IMG/VR virus record: IMGVR_UViG_3300031977_000080
Location: 1 to 29,588 of that record
Strand: one strand, 5' to 3'
DNA from: a virus
DNA length: 29,588 nt
A model generated the notes under the pieces. The model was not told where the DNA came from and did no database searches. It saw only the letters and a program-made list of their open reading frames with translations. Both the position numbers and the translations under genes were made by a program. This document shows positions 1-6,907 of the stretch, piece by piece (the first letter of the stretch is position 1; each line of letters begins with the position of its first letter).

Positions 1-41
1 TTATGGGCGAAACTCCATCTTTTTTAGAAGGACTAACTCAA
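1..41. repeat. Left copy of 41-bp terminal direct repeat (circular junction)
   Basis: These 41 bases are identical to positions 29548-29588. The 81-residue reading frame that enters from the right end continues in frame across the repeat and stops at 104. The simplest reading is that the contig is a closed circle (or a circularly permuted or terminally redundant phage genome) with an assembly overlap, giving a unit length of 29,547 bp. A repeat this short is more likely an assembler overlap than a biological terminal repeat. Confidence 0.93.
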
Positions 42-104
42 TATACTCACGAGGAGATATTAGCAATAGTAAGAGGTTCTGATTGGACACCTGAACAAGA
101 ATAA
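1..104 (+). CDS. Small hypothetical phage protein, C-terminal part (begins at 29406)
   Basis: This is the continuation of the frame that starts at 29406. Codons are in register from position 3 (ATG GGC GAA) and end with TAA at 102-104. Twenty codons lie beyond the terminal repeat. The portal gene follows after 8 bases. The apparent truncation is an artefact of where the circle was opened. Confidence 0.8.
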   Translation, partial: MGETPSFLEGLTQYTHEEILAIVRGSDWTPEQE

Positions 105-112
105 AATAAATT

Positions 113-2323
113 ATGGAAAATATACTAAGTGTAGATTTATCGAGTGAAACAAGTCCTGTCGTACAAGAAGTACGAGGACGAGAATATATAGAGTATGGTA
201 CTGAGCATTGGAAAAACCTTTACCCTCAGTTCTTAATTGATTTATATTATAATTCTAGTACACACGCAGCTATTATTAATACAACTGCTGAAATGATTGC
301 AGGAGAGGACATAATAGTAGATGAGAATGAAAACCTAGAACAATTTGTTAAACTTAAAAAATTCTTTGCTGAAGCTAATGGTAAAGAAACACTACACGAA
401 GTAATTAAAAAGATTTCATTTGACTTTAAGCTACAGGGTGCATTTGCTTTACACATTATATGGAATAGAGCAAAAACAGAAATAGCTGAGATACACCACG
501 TACCTGTAGAGAGAGTAAGAGCAGCAAAACCTAATGCTATGGGCAAAGTAGATTGCTACTATGTTTGTGCAGATTGGAGTAATACGAGAACTAACAAACC
601 TATGAAGTTAGCTGCTTTCAATACTAAAGATAGAACTAATCCTAGTCAGTTATTATATACAGGTTTATATAGTCCTAATATGGACATTTATCATACTCCT
701 GATTACTTAGCTGCAAATAATTGGGCATTAGTAGATCAAAGAGTTGCTGAGTTTCATCTAAATAACATAAGTAACGGATTTTCAGGCAGTTACATGATTT
801 CTTTTGCTAATGGAGTACCTACACAAGAGGAGAGATTTCAAATTGAGCAAAGTTTAGCAGCAAAGTTTACAGGTGCTAGTAATTCAGGAAAGTTTGTATT
901 AACGTTCTCAGATGATAAAACTAGAACTCCTGAGATAACACCAATTACTGTAAGCAACGCAGATAAGCAATATCTTGCCTTACAGGAACTTTTAGTACAA
1001 AATATACTTACAGGTCATAGAGTTACTTCTCCTATGCTTATGGGTATTAAAAACGATACAGGGCTAGGTTCTAATGTTGATGAAATGAACGCAGCTTTTG
1101 AAATATATTTAAATACTGTAATAGTACCCTACCAAAAACATATCATAAAAACTTTATCTAAAATATTTGAAGTTAATGGTATTAATATACCTTTTTCGTT
1201 TGTACAAGCTAAACCTATTACTACTAAGTTTACTATTGAAGATTTAAAAAGTGTTTTAACTGAAGATGAGATTAGAGAAGAATTTGGATTAAAACCTTTA
1301 ACTGATGAAGAACTAACGGCAGAAGATGAAGATAACTATAACTTAGAAAAAGTAGGTTCAATAGTTTCTGATGGTAAAGAGTTACCTTTATTTGACAGTA
1401 TAGAAGAAGCTGAAGCTGAAGCAGAAAGATTAGGTTGTAGTGGACATCATATACATACACAAGATGGTAAAGAATACTTTATGCCTTGTGAAAATCACGA
1501 TCAATTAATAGATTTAGAAGATTGTGGTTGTAAAAAAGCATTAGATAAAGAGTGTGATTGTGGTAAGAAAGATGGTAAATGCGACAAGAGTTGTTATGGG
1601 GATGAAGATATGATAACACCGAACCCTTGTCAATCAGGATATGAACCTATAGGACATAAAATAAAAGATGGTAGGAAAGTACCTAACTGTGTACCTATAA
1701 AAGCAAAAACTGAGTTAGATGCTTTCTTAGAAACTGTAGAGGATATACCTGAAGGTTGGGAACTAATAGATGAAGAAGTAGTAGATGGAGAACACGCAGA
1801 TTTTAACTTTGAAGAAGAACTAAATCAGATAGCTAGTGAGAAAGTAGAGTTAGCTACTACAGGAGTTGCAAGACCTGACAGTAAATCTGAGCAAGATGGT
1901 ATATCTAAAAAAACATATGACTACTATAGAGTACGTTATGTATATGCAGAAGATAATTTTTTAAGTAGAAAGTCAGGAAAACAAAGAGAATTTTGCAAAA
2001 AAATGTTAGAATCAAAAAAATTATATCGTAAGGAAGATATTTCTAGAATGAGTACAAAAAGAGTTAATCCAGGTTGGGGTAAAGGTGGTGCAGATACTTA
2101 TGATATATTCTTATATAAAGGGGGTGGTAATTGCCATCACTTTTGGCTAAGACAAATATACAGAACAGAACTAGGTATATCTGTAAGTACAAAGATTAAA
2201 GATGCAGATTTAGTAGGATATACTAAAGCTAGATCAGAAGGGTTTACTGCTAAGAGAAATGACAAGAGAGTAGCAATAGCACCTAAAAGAATGAAAAATA
2301 ACGGATTTGTAAAAAAGAGATAA
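113..2323 (+). CDS. Phage portal protein with long modular C-terminal extension
   Basis: The N-terminal ~400 residues look like a portal of the HK97/PBSX type: an early helix-rich part, YYNSSTHAAIINTTAEMIAG near residues 45-65, and GHRVTSPMLMGIKNDTGLGS around 300-320, the segment where portals of this type contact packaged DNA. The remaining third is unusual. It carries a Cys/His cluster (SGHHIHTQDGKEYFMPC, about 442-463), a Cys-rich stretch (CGCKK...CDCGKK...CDKSC, about 469-497), a DGRKVPNCVPI motif (about 520-530), and a basic C-terminal domain (about 590-736) with RKEDISRMS and CHHFW. Family portals are usually 400-550 residues, so this one is extended. It is followed after 1 base by the connector gene. 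The portal call rests on fold-level resemblance and on its place before a connector and downstream (on the circle) of the capsid genes. Confidence 0.8.
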   Translation: MENILSVDLSSETSPVVQEVRGREYIEYGTEHWKNLYPQFLIDLYYNSSTHAAIINTTAEMIAGEDIIVDENENLEQFVKLKKFFAEANGKETLHEVIKKISFDFKLQGAFALHIIWNRAKTEIAEIHHVPVERVRAAKPNAMGKVDCYYVCADWSNTRTNKPMKLAAFNTKDRTNPSQLLYTGLYSPNMDIYHTPDYLAANNWALVDQRVAEFHLNNISNGFSGSYMISFANGVPTQEERFQIEQSLAAKFTGASNSGKFVLTFSDDKTRTPEITPITVSNADKQYLALQELLVQNILTGHRVTSPMLMGIKNDTGLGSNVDEMNAAFEIYLNTVIVPYQKHIIKTLSKIFEVNGINIPFSFVQAKPITTKFTIEDLKSVLTEDEIREEFGLKPLTDEELTAEDEDNYNLEKVGSIVSDGKELPLFDSIEEAEAEAERLGCSGHHIHTQDGKEYFMPCENHDQLIDLEDCGCKKALDKECDCGKKDGKCDKSCYGDEDMITPNPCQSGYEPIGHKIKDGRKVPNCVPIKAKTELDAFLETVEDIPEGWELIDEEVVDGEHADFNFEEELNQIASEKVELATTGVARPDSKSEQDGISKKTYDYYRVRYVYAEDNFLSRKSGKQREFCKKMLESKKLYRKEDISRMSTKRVNPGWGKGGADTYDIFLYKGGGNCHHFWLRQIYRTELGISVSTKIKDADLVGYTKARSEGFTAKRNDKRVAIAPKRMKNNGFVKKR

Positions 2324-2324
2324 T

Positions 2325-2900
2325 ATGGCATACGTACTATTCATATCAGAAGATAAACTAAAAGATTCTACGGCAATCAATATGAATGTAGATGTAGAGT
2401 TTTTATTACCTTTTGTAAAACAAGCACAGAAACTTTATGTAGAAACTAAGTTAGGTACAGACCTTAACCAAAAGATTAAAGACCTTATAACGGCAGGAAC
2501 TATAAATGATCCTGCTAATGCTAATTACAAAACATTACTAGATACTTACATAGGAGATATGCTACCTAATTTTGCGTTATATCACGCAATACCTTTTTTA
2601 CGTTTTAAGATAGAGAATGGTAACATATATTCTAAGACATCAGAAAATGGAGTAGCTTTAACAACAGAAGAAGCACAACATTTAAGAAGTGAAGTATTAA
2701 ATACAGGAGAGTATTATATGGAAAGAATGATTGACTATATTAAGAATAACATTAGCTTGTTTCCTGAGTATTCTACAAACTCAGGTGCAGATGTATCTCC
2801 TGATAGCAACGCATATTATGCAGGAATGAATTTAGAAAGACCTAAAATGCAGGGAGATAGAATAACACTTAGAGATTTTTTAACACCTGATCTTACATAA
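2325..2900 (+). CDS. Head-tail connector/adaptor, DUF6712-like
   Basis: 191 residues, starting MAYVLFISEDKLKDSTAINM, with mostly helical segments and a short disordered C-terminus. Proteins with this opening and size follow the portal in many Bacteroidota phages and are classed as DUF6712. They are thought to fill the position of the head-completion/adaptor protein that docks under the portal ring. The start ATG lies 1 base after the portal stop, and the stop TAA overlaps a possible small ORF at 2900. Assignment is from sequence pattern and gene order; the exact adaptor role is inferred. Confidence 0.7.
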   Translation: MAYVLFISEDKLKDSTAINMNVDVEFLLPFVKQAQKLYVETKLGTDLNQKIKDLITAGTINDPANANYKTLLDTYIGDMLPNFALYHAIPFLRFKIENGNIYSKTSENGVALTTEEAQHLRSEVLNTGEYYMERMIDYIKNNISLFPEYSTNSGADVSPDSNAYYAGMNLERPKMQGDRITLRDFLTPDLT

Positions 2901-3043
2901 TGAAGAAAAGATATAAAGTAAAAGAAGTAAATAAGATTAAATTAAAAACATATTTGACAAATGCCAATACAAAAAACAGTACAGGACACACTAGAAGTAG
3001 CAGCAGTAAACGGAACAGTCCTAAGTGTAACAACATTTACTAA
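2900..3043 (+). CDS. Possible small basic ORF of 47 residues
   Basis: The ATG at 2900 overlaps the previous stop (TAATG) and opens 47 codons to TAA at 3041-3043. The product is rich in Lys, Ser and Asn (MKKRYKVKEVNKIKLKTYL...). Its second half is in a different frame over the first 83 bases of the holin-like gene at 2961. The tight overlap with the upstream stop is typical of this operon, but the low-complexity composition and the long overlap downstream make it doubtful. It may simply be the 60-base spacer before the holin. Confidence 0.3.
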   Translation: MKKRYKVKEVNKIKLKTYLTNANTKNSTGHTRSSSSKRNSPKCNNIY

Positions 3044-3143
3044 TTTAGAACTAGCACTTAAAATTATACTGTTAGTTGTTTCTATAATTTATACTATAGA
3101 TAAATGGCACAATCAAAGAAAGAATAATGCCAAAAAAAATTAA
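2961..3143 (+). CDS. Holin-like small membrane protein
   Basis: 60 residues. One clear hydrophobic segment at about residues 29-46 (LELALKIILLVVSIIYTI) follows a polar N-terminus, and the tail is strongly basic (KWHNQRKNNAKKN). Size, single transmembrane helix with charged tail, and position two genes before a DUF5675 lysis-type protein fit a holin or pinholin, which would permeabilise the inner membrane at the end of infection. A second hydrophobic small protein (3651) flanks the lysin candidate, so either or both may act as holin. It overlaps the following small basic gene by 17 bases. Confidence 0.6.
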   Translation: MPIQKTVQDTLEVAAVNGTVLSVTTFTNLELALKIILLVVSIIYTIDKWHNQRKNNAKKN

Positions 3144-3252
3144 ATCTTATACAATCATTAAAAAAACTCCTACTAAACGTAAAGGAGTACATTCTAAAAA
3201 TGCTTCCAAAGGTCAAGTTGGTTTCAAGAAAAAAAGTAGAGGGCAAGGTTAA
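3127..3252 (+). CDS. Very small basic protein (41 residues)
   Basis: The ATG at 3127 opens 41 codons to TAA at 3250-3252. The product is extremely basic: MPKKIKSYTIIKKTPTKRKG, then VHSKNASKGQ, ending KKKSRGQG. It overlaps the holin-like gene at its 5' end (17 bases) and the DUF5675 gene at its 3' end (53 bases). I have an impression that short proteins with a K-T-x-x-R-K-G-V-H-S-K core and a C-terminal R-G-Q-G occur at this position in other flavobacterial phages, but I cannot verify it here. Function unknown; nucleic acid binding is a plain inference from charge. Confidence 0.65.
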   Translation: MPKKIKSYTIIKKTPTKRKGVHSKNASKGQVGFKKKSRGQG

Positions 3253-3649
3253 TCTTGTTCTTGAGAGAGAAATATTTACAGATAAATCTATAATAGGTAG
3301 GTTGTATCTGAATAAAGAATATGTATGTGATACCTTAGAAAATCCATACATAAACAATGAACGCAATATAAGTTGTATCCCTGAAGGAAAATATGATGTA
3401 AGATTGCGTACACCAAGAGAGAGTGCTACAAGAGATTATTTACATCTTATAGTACAGGAAGTACCTGATAGAAGTTATATCCTATTTCATAAAGGTAATA
3501 AACCTGAACATACACAAGGTTGTATTCTAGTAGGAACGAATAATGAACAGGACTATGTTAGTAAGTCAGGGTATGCTATGGACTTTTTGATGAGGAGAAT
3601 ACTTAATTTAGGTGGCGAGAATATTAAATTATTAATAAAAAATAAATAA
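3200..3649 (+). CDS. DUF5675 family protein, candidate lysis enzyme
   Basis: 149 residues. The core fits DUF5675: REIFTDKSIIGRLYLN, then CDTLENP, ISCIPEGKYDVRL, and FHKGNKPEHTQGCILVG near residues 111-127. The HKGN...QGC arrangement recalls the His/Cys catalytic signature of YkuD-type L,D-transpeptidases, with C123 as the candidate nucleophile. The gene sits between two small membrane proteins, the usual place of a lysis enzyme, and no other endolysin is visible in the genome, so a peptidoglycan-acting role is plausible but unproven. The ATG at 3200 overlaps the preceding gene by 53 bases. A TTG at 3218 is an alternative start; the conserved part begins only near residue 19. Confidence 0.65.
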   Translation: MLPKVKLVSRKKVEGKVNLVLEREIFTDKSIIGRLYLNKEYVCDTLENPYINNERNISCIPEGKYDVRLRTPRESATRDYLHLIVQEVPDRSYILFHKGNKPEHTQGCILVGTNNEQDYVSKSGYAMDFLMRRILNLGGENIKLLIKNK

Positions 3650-3650
3650 A

Positions 3651-3839
3651 ATGAAAGAATATTTAATAATGACAATGTTAAAATCAAAGAAAGTATGGTA
3701 CACAATAGCAGCTATTGTAGTACCTTTTGTAGCAAGATCATTAGGTGTAGATGAAGTTCATGTTAGCGAAATATTTTGGGCTTTATTAGCACTACTTGGA
3801 GTAACAGGTTTACAGGACTTCGGTAAAGATGCGAAGTAA
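3651..3839 (+). CDS. Small membrane protein, holin-like
   Basis: 62 residues with two hydrophobic stretches: WYTIAAIVVPFVARSLGV (about 16-33) and IFWALLALLGVTGL (about 41-54). This would allow two short membrane passes with a basic N-terminus. Internal ATGs at 3669 and 3675 could be used instead. It starts 1 base after the DUF5675 stop, so it is translationally linked to the candidate lysin. A holin or holin-partner role is inferred from size, hydrophobicity and position. Confidence 0.55.
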   Translation: MKEYLIMTMLKSKKVWYTIAAIVVPFVARSLGVDEVHVSEIFWALLALLGVTGLQDFGKDAK

Positions 3840-4548
3840 TAGATACAGATTAAAACCACACGAGATACAAGTCATTCAAAAATTGCGAGAGCAAGAAGTA
3901 AGTAACGTATTAGTAATTGGAGATTTGCACGAACCTTTTTGTCTTGACTCGTATCTTGATTGGTGTATAGAACAATACCACACCTATAATTGCACGGAGA
4001 TAGTGTTTATAGGCGATATAATAGACAATCACTACTCAAGTTACCATGAGACCTCAGCAGATGGAATGGGTGGCTTAGATGAGCTAGAATTAGCTATTAA
4101 GAGAATCTCTAGATGGTATAATGCTTTTCCTAAAGCAACTGTAATAATAGGAAACCACGATAGGATCATTATGCGTAAAGCACAGACAAGTGCAATACCA
4201 AGCAAATGGATTAAATCATATAAAGAAGTATTAGAAGTACCTGATTGGAACTTTGTAGAAAGATACGAACTAAATGGAGTTCAGTATATACACGGAGAAG
4301 GTGGTACTGCAAGAACAAAGTGTAGAGCAGATATGATGAACACAGTACAAGGACATCTACACACACAGGCATATTGCGAACACTATGTAGGAAAAAACTT
4401 TAGAGTATTTGGAATGCAAGTAGGATGTGGTATAAATCACAAATCCTATGCTATGGCTTATGCTAAATATGGAAAGCGACCTGCCGTAGGTTGTGCAGTT
4501 ATTCTTAATAATGGTCAAACTCCATTAAACCTCTTAATGCCTTTATAA
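3829..4548 (+). CDS. Calcineurin-like metallophosphoesterase
   Basis: 239 residues with the full metallophosphoesterase signature: GDLH at 31-34, GDIIDN at 62-67, GNHDR at 108-112, IHG near 154-156 and GHLH at 175-178. These residues bind two divalent metals and hydrolyse phosphoester bonds, so the enzyme is probably active. The substrate cannot be read from sequence; nucleotides, nucleic acid ends or phosphorylated metabolites are all known for this superfamily. It overlaps the small membrane protein gene by 11 bases and is the last gene before the intergenic region at 4549-4645, so it appears to end the late transcript. Confidence 0.9.
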   Translation: MRSNRYRLKPHEIQVIQKLREQEVSNVLVIGDLHEPFCLDSYLDWCIEQYHTYNCTEIVFIGDIIDNHYSSYHETSADGMGGLDELELAIKRISRWYNAFPKATVIIGNHDRIIMRKAQTSAIPSKWIKSYKEVLEVPDWNFVERYELNGVQYIHGEGGTARTKCRADMMNTVQGHLHTQAYCEHYVGKNFRVFGMQVGCGINHKSYAMAYAKYGKRPAVGCAVILNNGQTPLNLLMPL

Positions 4549-4582
4549 TCATATATTAACATCTTAATTGTTAATAACTTTT

Positions 4583-4614
4583 TTAATTACTTAGTTAATT
4601 ACCAAGTTAATTTG
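4583..4614. repeat. Three 12-bp-spaced TTAATT(A/T) repeats, candidate operator or iterons
   Basis: TTAATTAC at 4583 and 4595 and TTAATTTG at 4607 recur with an exact 12-base period. A further TTAATTG lies at 4564. The array abuts and partly overlaps the host-type promoter at 4615, in the only sizeable intergenic gap ahead of the replication genes. It could be an operator for the early promoter or iterons of a replication origin. In such AT-rich DNA, chance repeats are a real risk. Confidence 0.45.
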
Positions 4615-4622
4615 TATATTTG
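4615..4622 (+). promoter_or_regulatory. Host-type (Bacteroidota) promoter -7 box for the early operon
   Basis: TATATTTG at 4615-4622 matches the Bacteroidota primary sigma -7 consensus TAnnTTTG exactly. It lies 23 bases before the ATG at 4646, in a 97-base gap after the late genes. No clear -33 TTG is seen at the usual distance. It would drive the whole early/replication block. Confidence 0.6.
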
Positions 4623-4645
4623 TATCATAAATTTTAAAAACTATT

Positions 4646-4864
4646 ATGAAAACAAATTATAAAGTAATTAACAGACAAACAAGAAACGAGTATATACTTA
4701 ATGCTAAAGAAGTTGTAGAGTTTTTTAAACATCAACACATTAGAGATTATGCAGTTTCTGTAATACCTAATTCAACATATACATTTTTAAAGACATTATT
4801 AGCTAGTGCATTAGCAGTAGCTTTTGTAGTGTGTATGACAAAAGTTATTATGTTATGGATTTAA
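4646..4864 (+). CDS. Hypothetical protein with C-terminal membrane segment
   Basis: 72 residues, the first gene of the early operon. The N-terminal ~45 residues are polar and basic (MKTNYKVINRQTRNEYILNA). The C-terminus is a hydrophobic helix (LLASALAVAFVVCMTKVIML, about 51-70), so the protein would be tail-anchored with its N-terminus in the cytoplasm. Family not recognised. As the most promoter-proximal early gene, a role in early host interaction or exclusion is possible, but this is inference from position alone. Confidence 0.65.
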   Translation: MKTNYKVINRQTRNEYILNAKEVVEFFKHQHIRDYAVSVIPNSTYTFLKTLLASALAVAFVVCMTKVIMLWI

Positions 4865-5094
4865 ATTACGAAGATTGGTTAAAAGGAACTTACGAACATT
4901 GTATTGATCCTACATTAGATATATACGTTGATGAAGATACAAGATGTGTAATATGTGGAGATTTTAATAAATGTGATTGTGAAGAAAAATGGAGTAAAAA
5001 AAGTTTCTGCTGCGAAGCAGATATGGATGCAGATAAAATCTGTAGTGAATGTGGAGAGCATTGTTTAAGTGCTTGGGAATATGATAATAAATAA
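4855..5094 (+). CDS. Cys-rich small protein, probable zinc binding
   Basis: 79 residues from the ATG at 4855, which overlaps the previous stop. An upstream GTG at 4831 in the same frame is a weaker start inside the neighbour's membrane segment. The protein is acidic and carries CVICGDFNKCDC and, after a spacer, CC...ICSECGEHC, giving ten cysteines in pairs that suit one or two zinc knuckles. Function unknown. Zn-knuckle proteins of this size in early phage operons often bind nucleic acids or host proteins, but nothing here decides that. Confidence 0.65.
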   Translation: MDLNYEDWLKGTYEHCIDPTLDIYVDEDTRCVICGDFNKCDCEEKWSKKSFCCEADMDADKICSECGEHCLSAWEYDNK

Positions 5095-5108
5095 TTAAAT
5101 AAATAAAT

Positions 5109-5588
5109 ATGAAAAATAGTAAAGTAGTAAACGTACAAGGTTCAGGGATGTTTAAAGAACTATATGTATTTGAAGTAGAATTAGACAACGGAGATATAGG
5201 TAAAATATATCGTAAGTCAAATGATTCTAAATTAAGTGTAGGACAAGATATTTCTTACACTATAAACGACAAGGGAAGTATTAAGATTGTAACAGATTAT
5301 CAAAAGAATAATCAAAGTCAATCAACTCCTAAACAAGATAATGTGCAGAAATTTATTGTAAGACAGTCAAGTATAACTCGTGGAATAGAATTTATGAATC
5401 TTATGAATCTTATAAATCCTTCTAAATTTACTAGAAAAGAAATAAGACAAATAATATTAGAAGAAGCAGAAGTTTTTGAAAAATGGGTAATGCGTTCTGA
5501 TTTGCAATATAAAGTAGATATGATAAAAAAATCTTTTGATGCAGAAGTAAAAAATGATGATATACCATTTTCAGATTTACCATTCTAA
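5109..5588 (+). CDS. Divergent SSB-like protein with acidic DIPF tail
   Basis: 159 residues. The first ~70 residues are beta-rich and look OB-like (FKELYVFEVELDNGDIGKIY, then DISYTINDKGSIKIV). A polar linker rich in Gln and Asn follows (YQKNNQSQSTPKQDN), then a helical segment (about 90-145). The C-terminus is NDDIPFSDLPF, a close copy of the bacterial SSB tail that recruits replication and repair proteins. I infer a single-stranded DNA-binding or SSB-mimic protein. The helical insert is not typical of SSB, which usually goes directly from linker to tail, so the protein may instead be a partner that borrows the SSB tail. It is adjacent to the replication genes. Confidence 0.5.
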   Translation: MKNSKVVNVQGSGMFKELYVFEVELDNGDIGKIYRKSNDSKLSVGQDISYTINDKGSIKIVTDYQKNNQSQSTPKQDNVQKFIVRQSSITRGIEFMNLMNLINPSKFTRKEIRQIILEEAEVFEKWVMRSDLQYKVDMIKKSFDAEVKNDDIPFSDLPF

Positions 5589-5589
5589 T

Positions 5590-6105
5590 ATGACAGATAG
5601 AGAAAAATTTGAAACCATTTGCGACCTTACTACACAGATAGTAGGGTTGCAACAAGGTTCATTAGCTTATAAAACTAGAAAGCAAGAAGTGTTAGTGCCT
5701 AGAATGGTTGCGACAGTAATAGGTATAATGACTAAAGATATACACCCTACTATTATTGCAGAAATAATTAAAAAGGATCGTACTTCTGTATTACATTATA
5801 TGAATTGTCATAAATCTAACTATGCTAGTTTTCCTTTTTATAGAAATACTTTTAATAAAGTTTACAATGCTTTTACTGAAGCTGAAAAGATAAAAGTAGT
5901 ATTAAGTAGTAGGGATGAGATATGTAGATTATTAATAGATTCAGGTATAAAGATTTCTGCTAAACCACAAGTAAAAATTAAGATAACAAGTGGCAAGGCA
6001 AATTATACCTTACCAACTACCTATTTGGATTTTTCAAAAAATATTGATATAATTAAGCAGTCATTAACTGAAGTAGATTACTCTACAGATATTATAACAT
6101 TATGA
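5590..6105 (+). CDS. DnaA domain IV-like DNA-binding protein
   Basis: 171 residues from the ATG at 5590, 1 base after the previous stop. An ATG at 5554 in the same frame lies inside the SSB-like gene and is unlikely. Residues ~28-75 resemble the C-terminal DNA-binding domain of DnaA: TRKQEVLVPRMVA, then IHPTIIAEIIKKDRTSVLHY, matching the basic loop and the D-x-T-x-V-x-H signature helix that reads DnaA boxes. There is no AAA+ ATPase domain, so it is not a full initiator. It could mark a phage origin, compete with host DnaA, or act as a regulator. The C-terminal ~90 residues are unrecognised. Confidence 0.6.
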   Translation: MTDREKFETICDLTTQIVGLQQGSLAYKTRKQEVLVPRMVATVIGIMTKDIHPTIIAEIIKKDRTSVLHYMNCHKSNYASFPFYRNTFNKVYNAFTEAEKIKVVLSSRDEICRLLIDSGIKISAKPQVKIKITSGKANYTLPTTYLDFSKNIDIIKQSLTEVDYSTDIITL

Positions 6106-6716
6106 ACGAAAAACCAAATTACTACGCAATAATACCTGCTAACGTAAGGTATTCAGATTTAAAACCTAATGCTAAATTATTATATGGAGAAATAACTGCA
6201 CTTAGTAATAAGCACGGATATTGCTTTGCTTCAAATAATTACTTTGCTAATTTATATAATGTAAATAAAAATACTATTAGTTCTTGGATTACTGATTTAA
6301 AAAATAAAGGTTTTATTGTAGTTACAATAGAACGAGATTTAAGGAACGTAATCACGAAAAGATGTATAGGTATACTGAAAAAGATGGATACCCCTATACA
6401 CGAAATCACGGAGTATAATAATACAAGTATTAATATTACAAGTAATAATATATCTATAGAGCAATTTGAAAATCATGTTATGTACTTTGATTATCCTAAT
6501 GAAATGAAACAAGATTTTATAGATTATTGGACAGAAAAAAGTTCTGACCATATTAACGCAAAAATGCGTTTCCAAAAACAATCTACTTTTGATGTGAAAA
6601 GGCGACTTGCTCGTTGGGCAAAAAATTCTCAGAAATGGGATGCACCTAAAAAAACAGGTACTTCTAAATTAGATGCACAGATAGATGAATGGCAAAAAGC
6701 AAAGAACTTATTATGA
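6102..6716 (+). CDS. HTH replication-initiator-like protein
   Basis: 204 residues. An N-terminal winged-helix domain of the HTH_36 type spans ~12-85 (NAKLLYGEITALSNKHGYCF, then ANLYNVNKNTISSWITDLKN). A variable, Asn-rich linker (~100-125) follows, then a C-terminal part (FIDYWTEKS...KMRFQKQSTFDVKRRLARWAKN) seen in replication proteins of Bacteroidota phages and plasmids. By analogy with lambda O it may bind the phage origin and recruit host helicase. It overlaps its upstream neighbour by 4 bases. No helicase loader is evident next to it. Confidence 0.65.
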   Translation: MNEKPNYYAIIPANVRYSDLKPNAKLLYGEITALSNKHGYCFASNNYFANLYNVNKNTISSWITDLKNKGFIVVTIERDLRNVITKRCIGILKKMDTPIHEITEYNNTSINITSNNISIEQFENHVMYFDYPNEMKQDFIDYWTEKSSDHINAKMRFQKQSTFDVKRRLARWAKNSQKWDAPKKTGTSKLDAQIDEWQKAKNLL

Positions 6717-6907
6717 TAAAAGAATACAAGCAAATGATCTACTTAAAAAACCTATATAAAAAAAATACTATAGATTTGGATAACTATTTTAAGTATAGTG
6801 GTAAGTTAGAAATAGGTAAAAGATTTAAAGAACCAAAAAAAGATTATGTATATGTACATAGGAGATTGATTAAAAATGATATGTCTAAATATAAATTTAA
6901 GAAATGA
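6713..6907 (+). CDS. Small basic hypothetical protein
   Basis: 64 residues from the ATG at 6713, chosen because it overlaps the previous TGA stop (ATGA), the pattern of this operon; an in-frame ATG at 6689 is alternative. The protein is very basic and Tyr/Lys rich (MIKEYKQMIYLKNLYKKN...). No family recognised. The small size and charge would allow DNA or RNA binding. It is followed by another small unknown gene with a 4-base overlap. Confidence 0.6.
   Translation: MIKEYKQMIYLKNLYKKNTIDLDNYFKYSGKLEIGKRFKEPKKDYVYVHRRLIKNDMSKYKFKK

Noticed and set aside
247-546. Minus-strand open frames such as 247-546, 1272-1460, 9815-10102, 18705-19073, 23780-24166
   Set aside because: All lie opposite confident plus-strand genes and have low-complexity, hydrophobic or serine-rich products typical of the reverse complement of AT-rich coding sequence; none has a promoter or family signature.
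2948-2960. CATATTTG before the holin-like gene as a host promoter
   Set aside because: First base differs from TAnnTTTG, and the site lies within an operon with no terminator before it.
4549-4645. tRNA or attachment site in the intergenic gap
   Set aside because: No cloverleaf, no CCA-type acceptor and no integrase gene anywhere.
5431-5655. Minus-strand frame across the SSB-like/DnaA-like boundary
   Set aside because: Leu/Phe-rich shadow product; both plus-strand genes here have clear domain signals.
6420-6460. Repeated AATA/TAAT triplets resembling a microsatellite or iteron array
   Set aside because: They encode the Asn/Ser-rich linker of the initiator-like protein; no fixed period.
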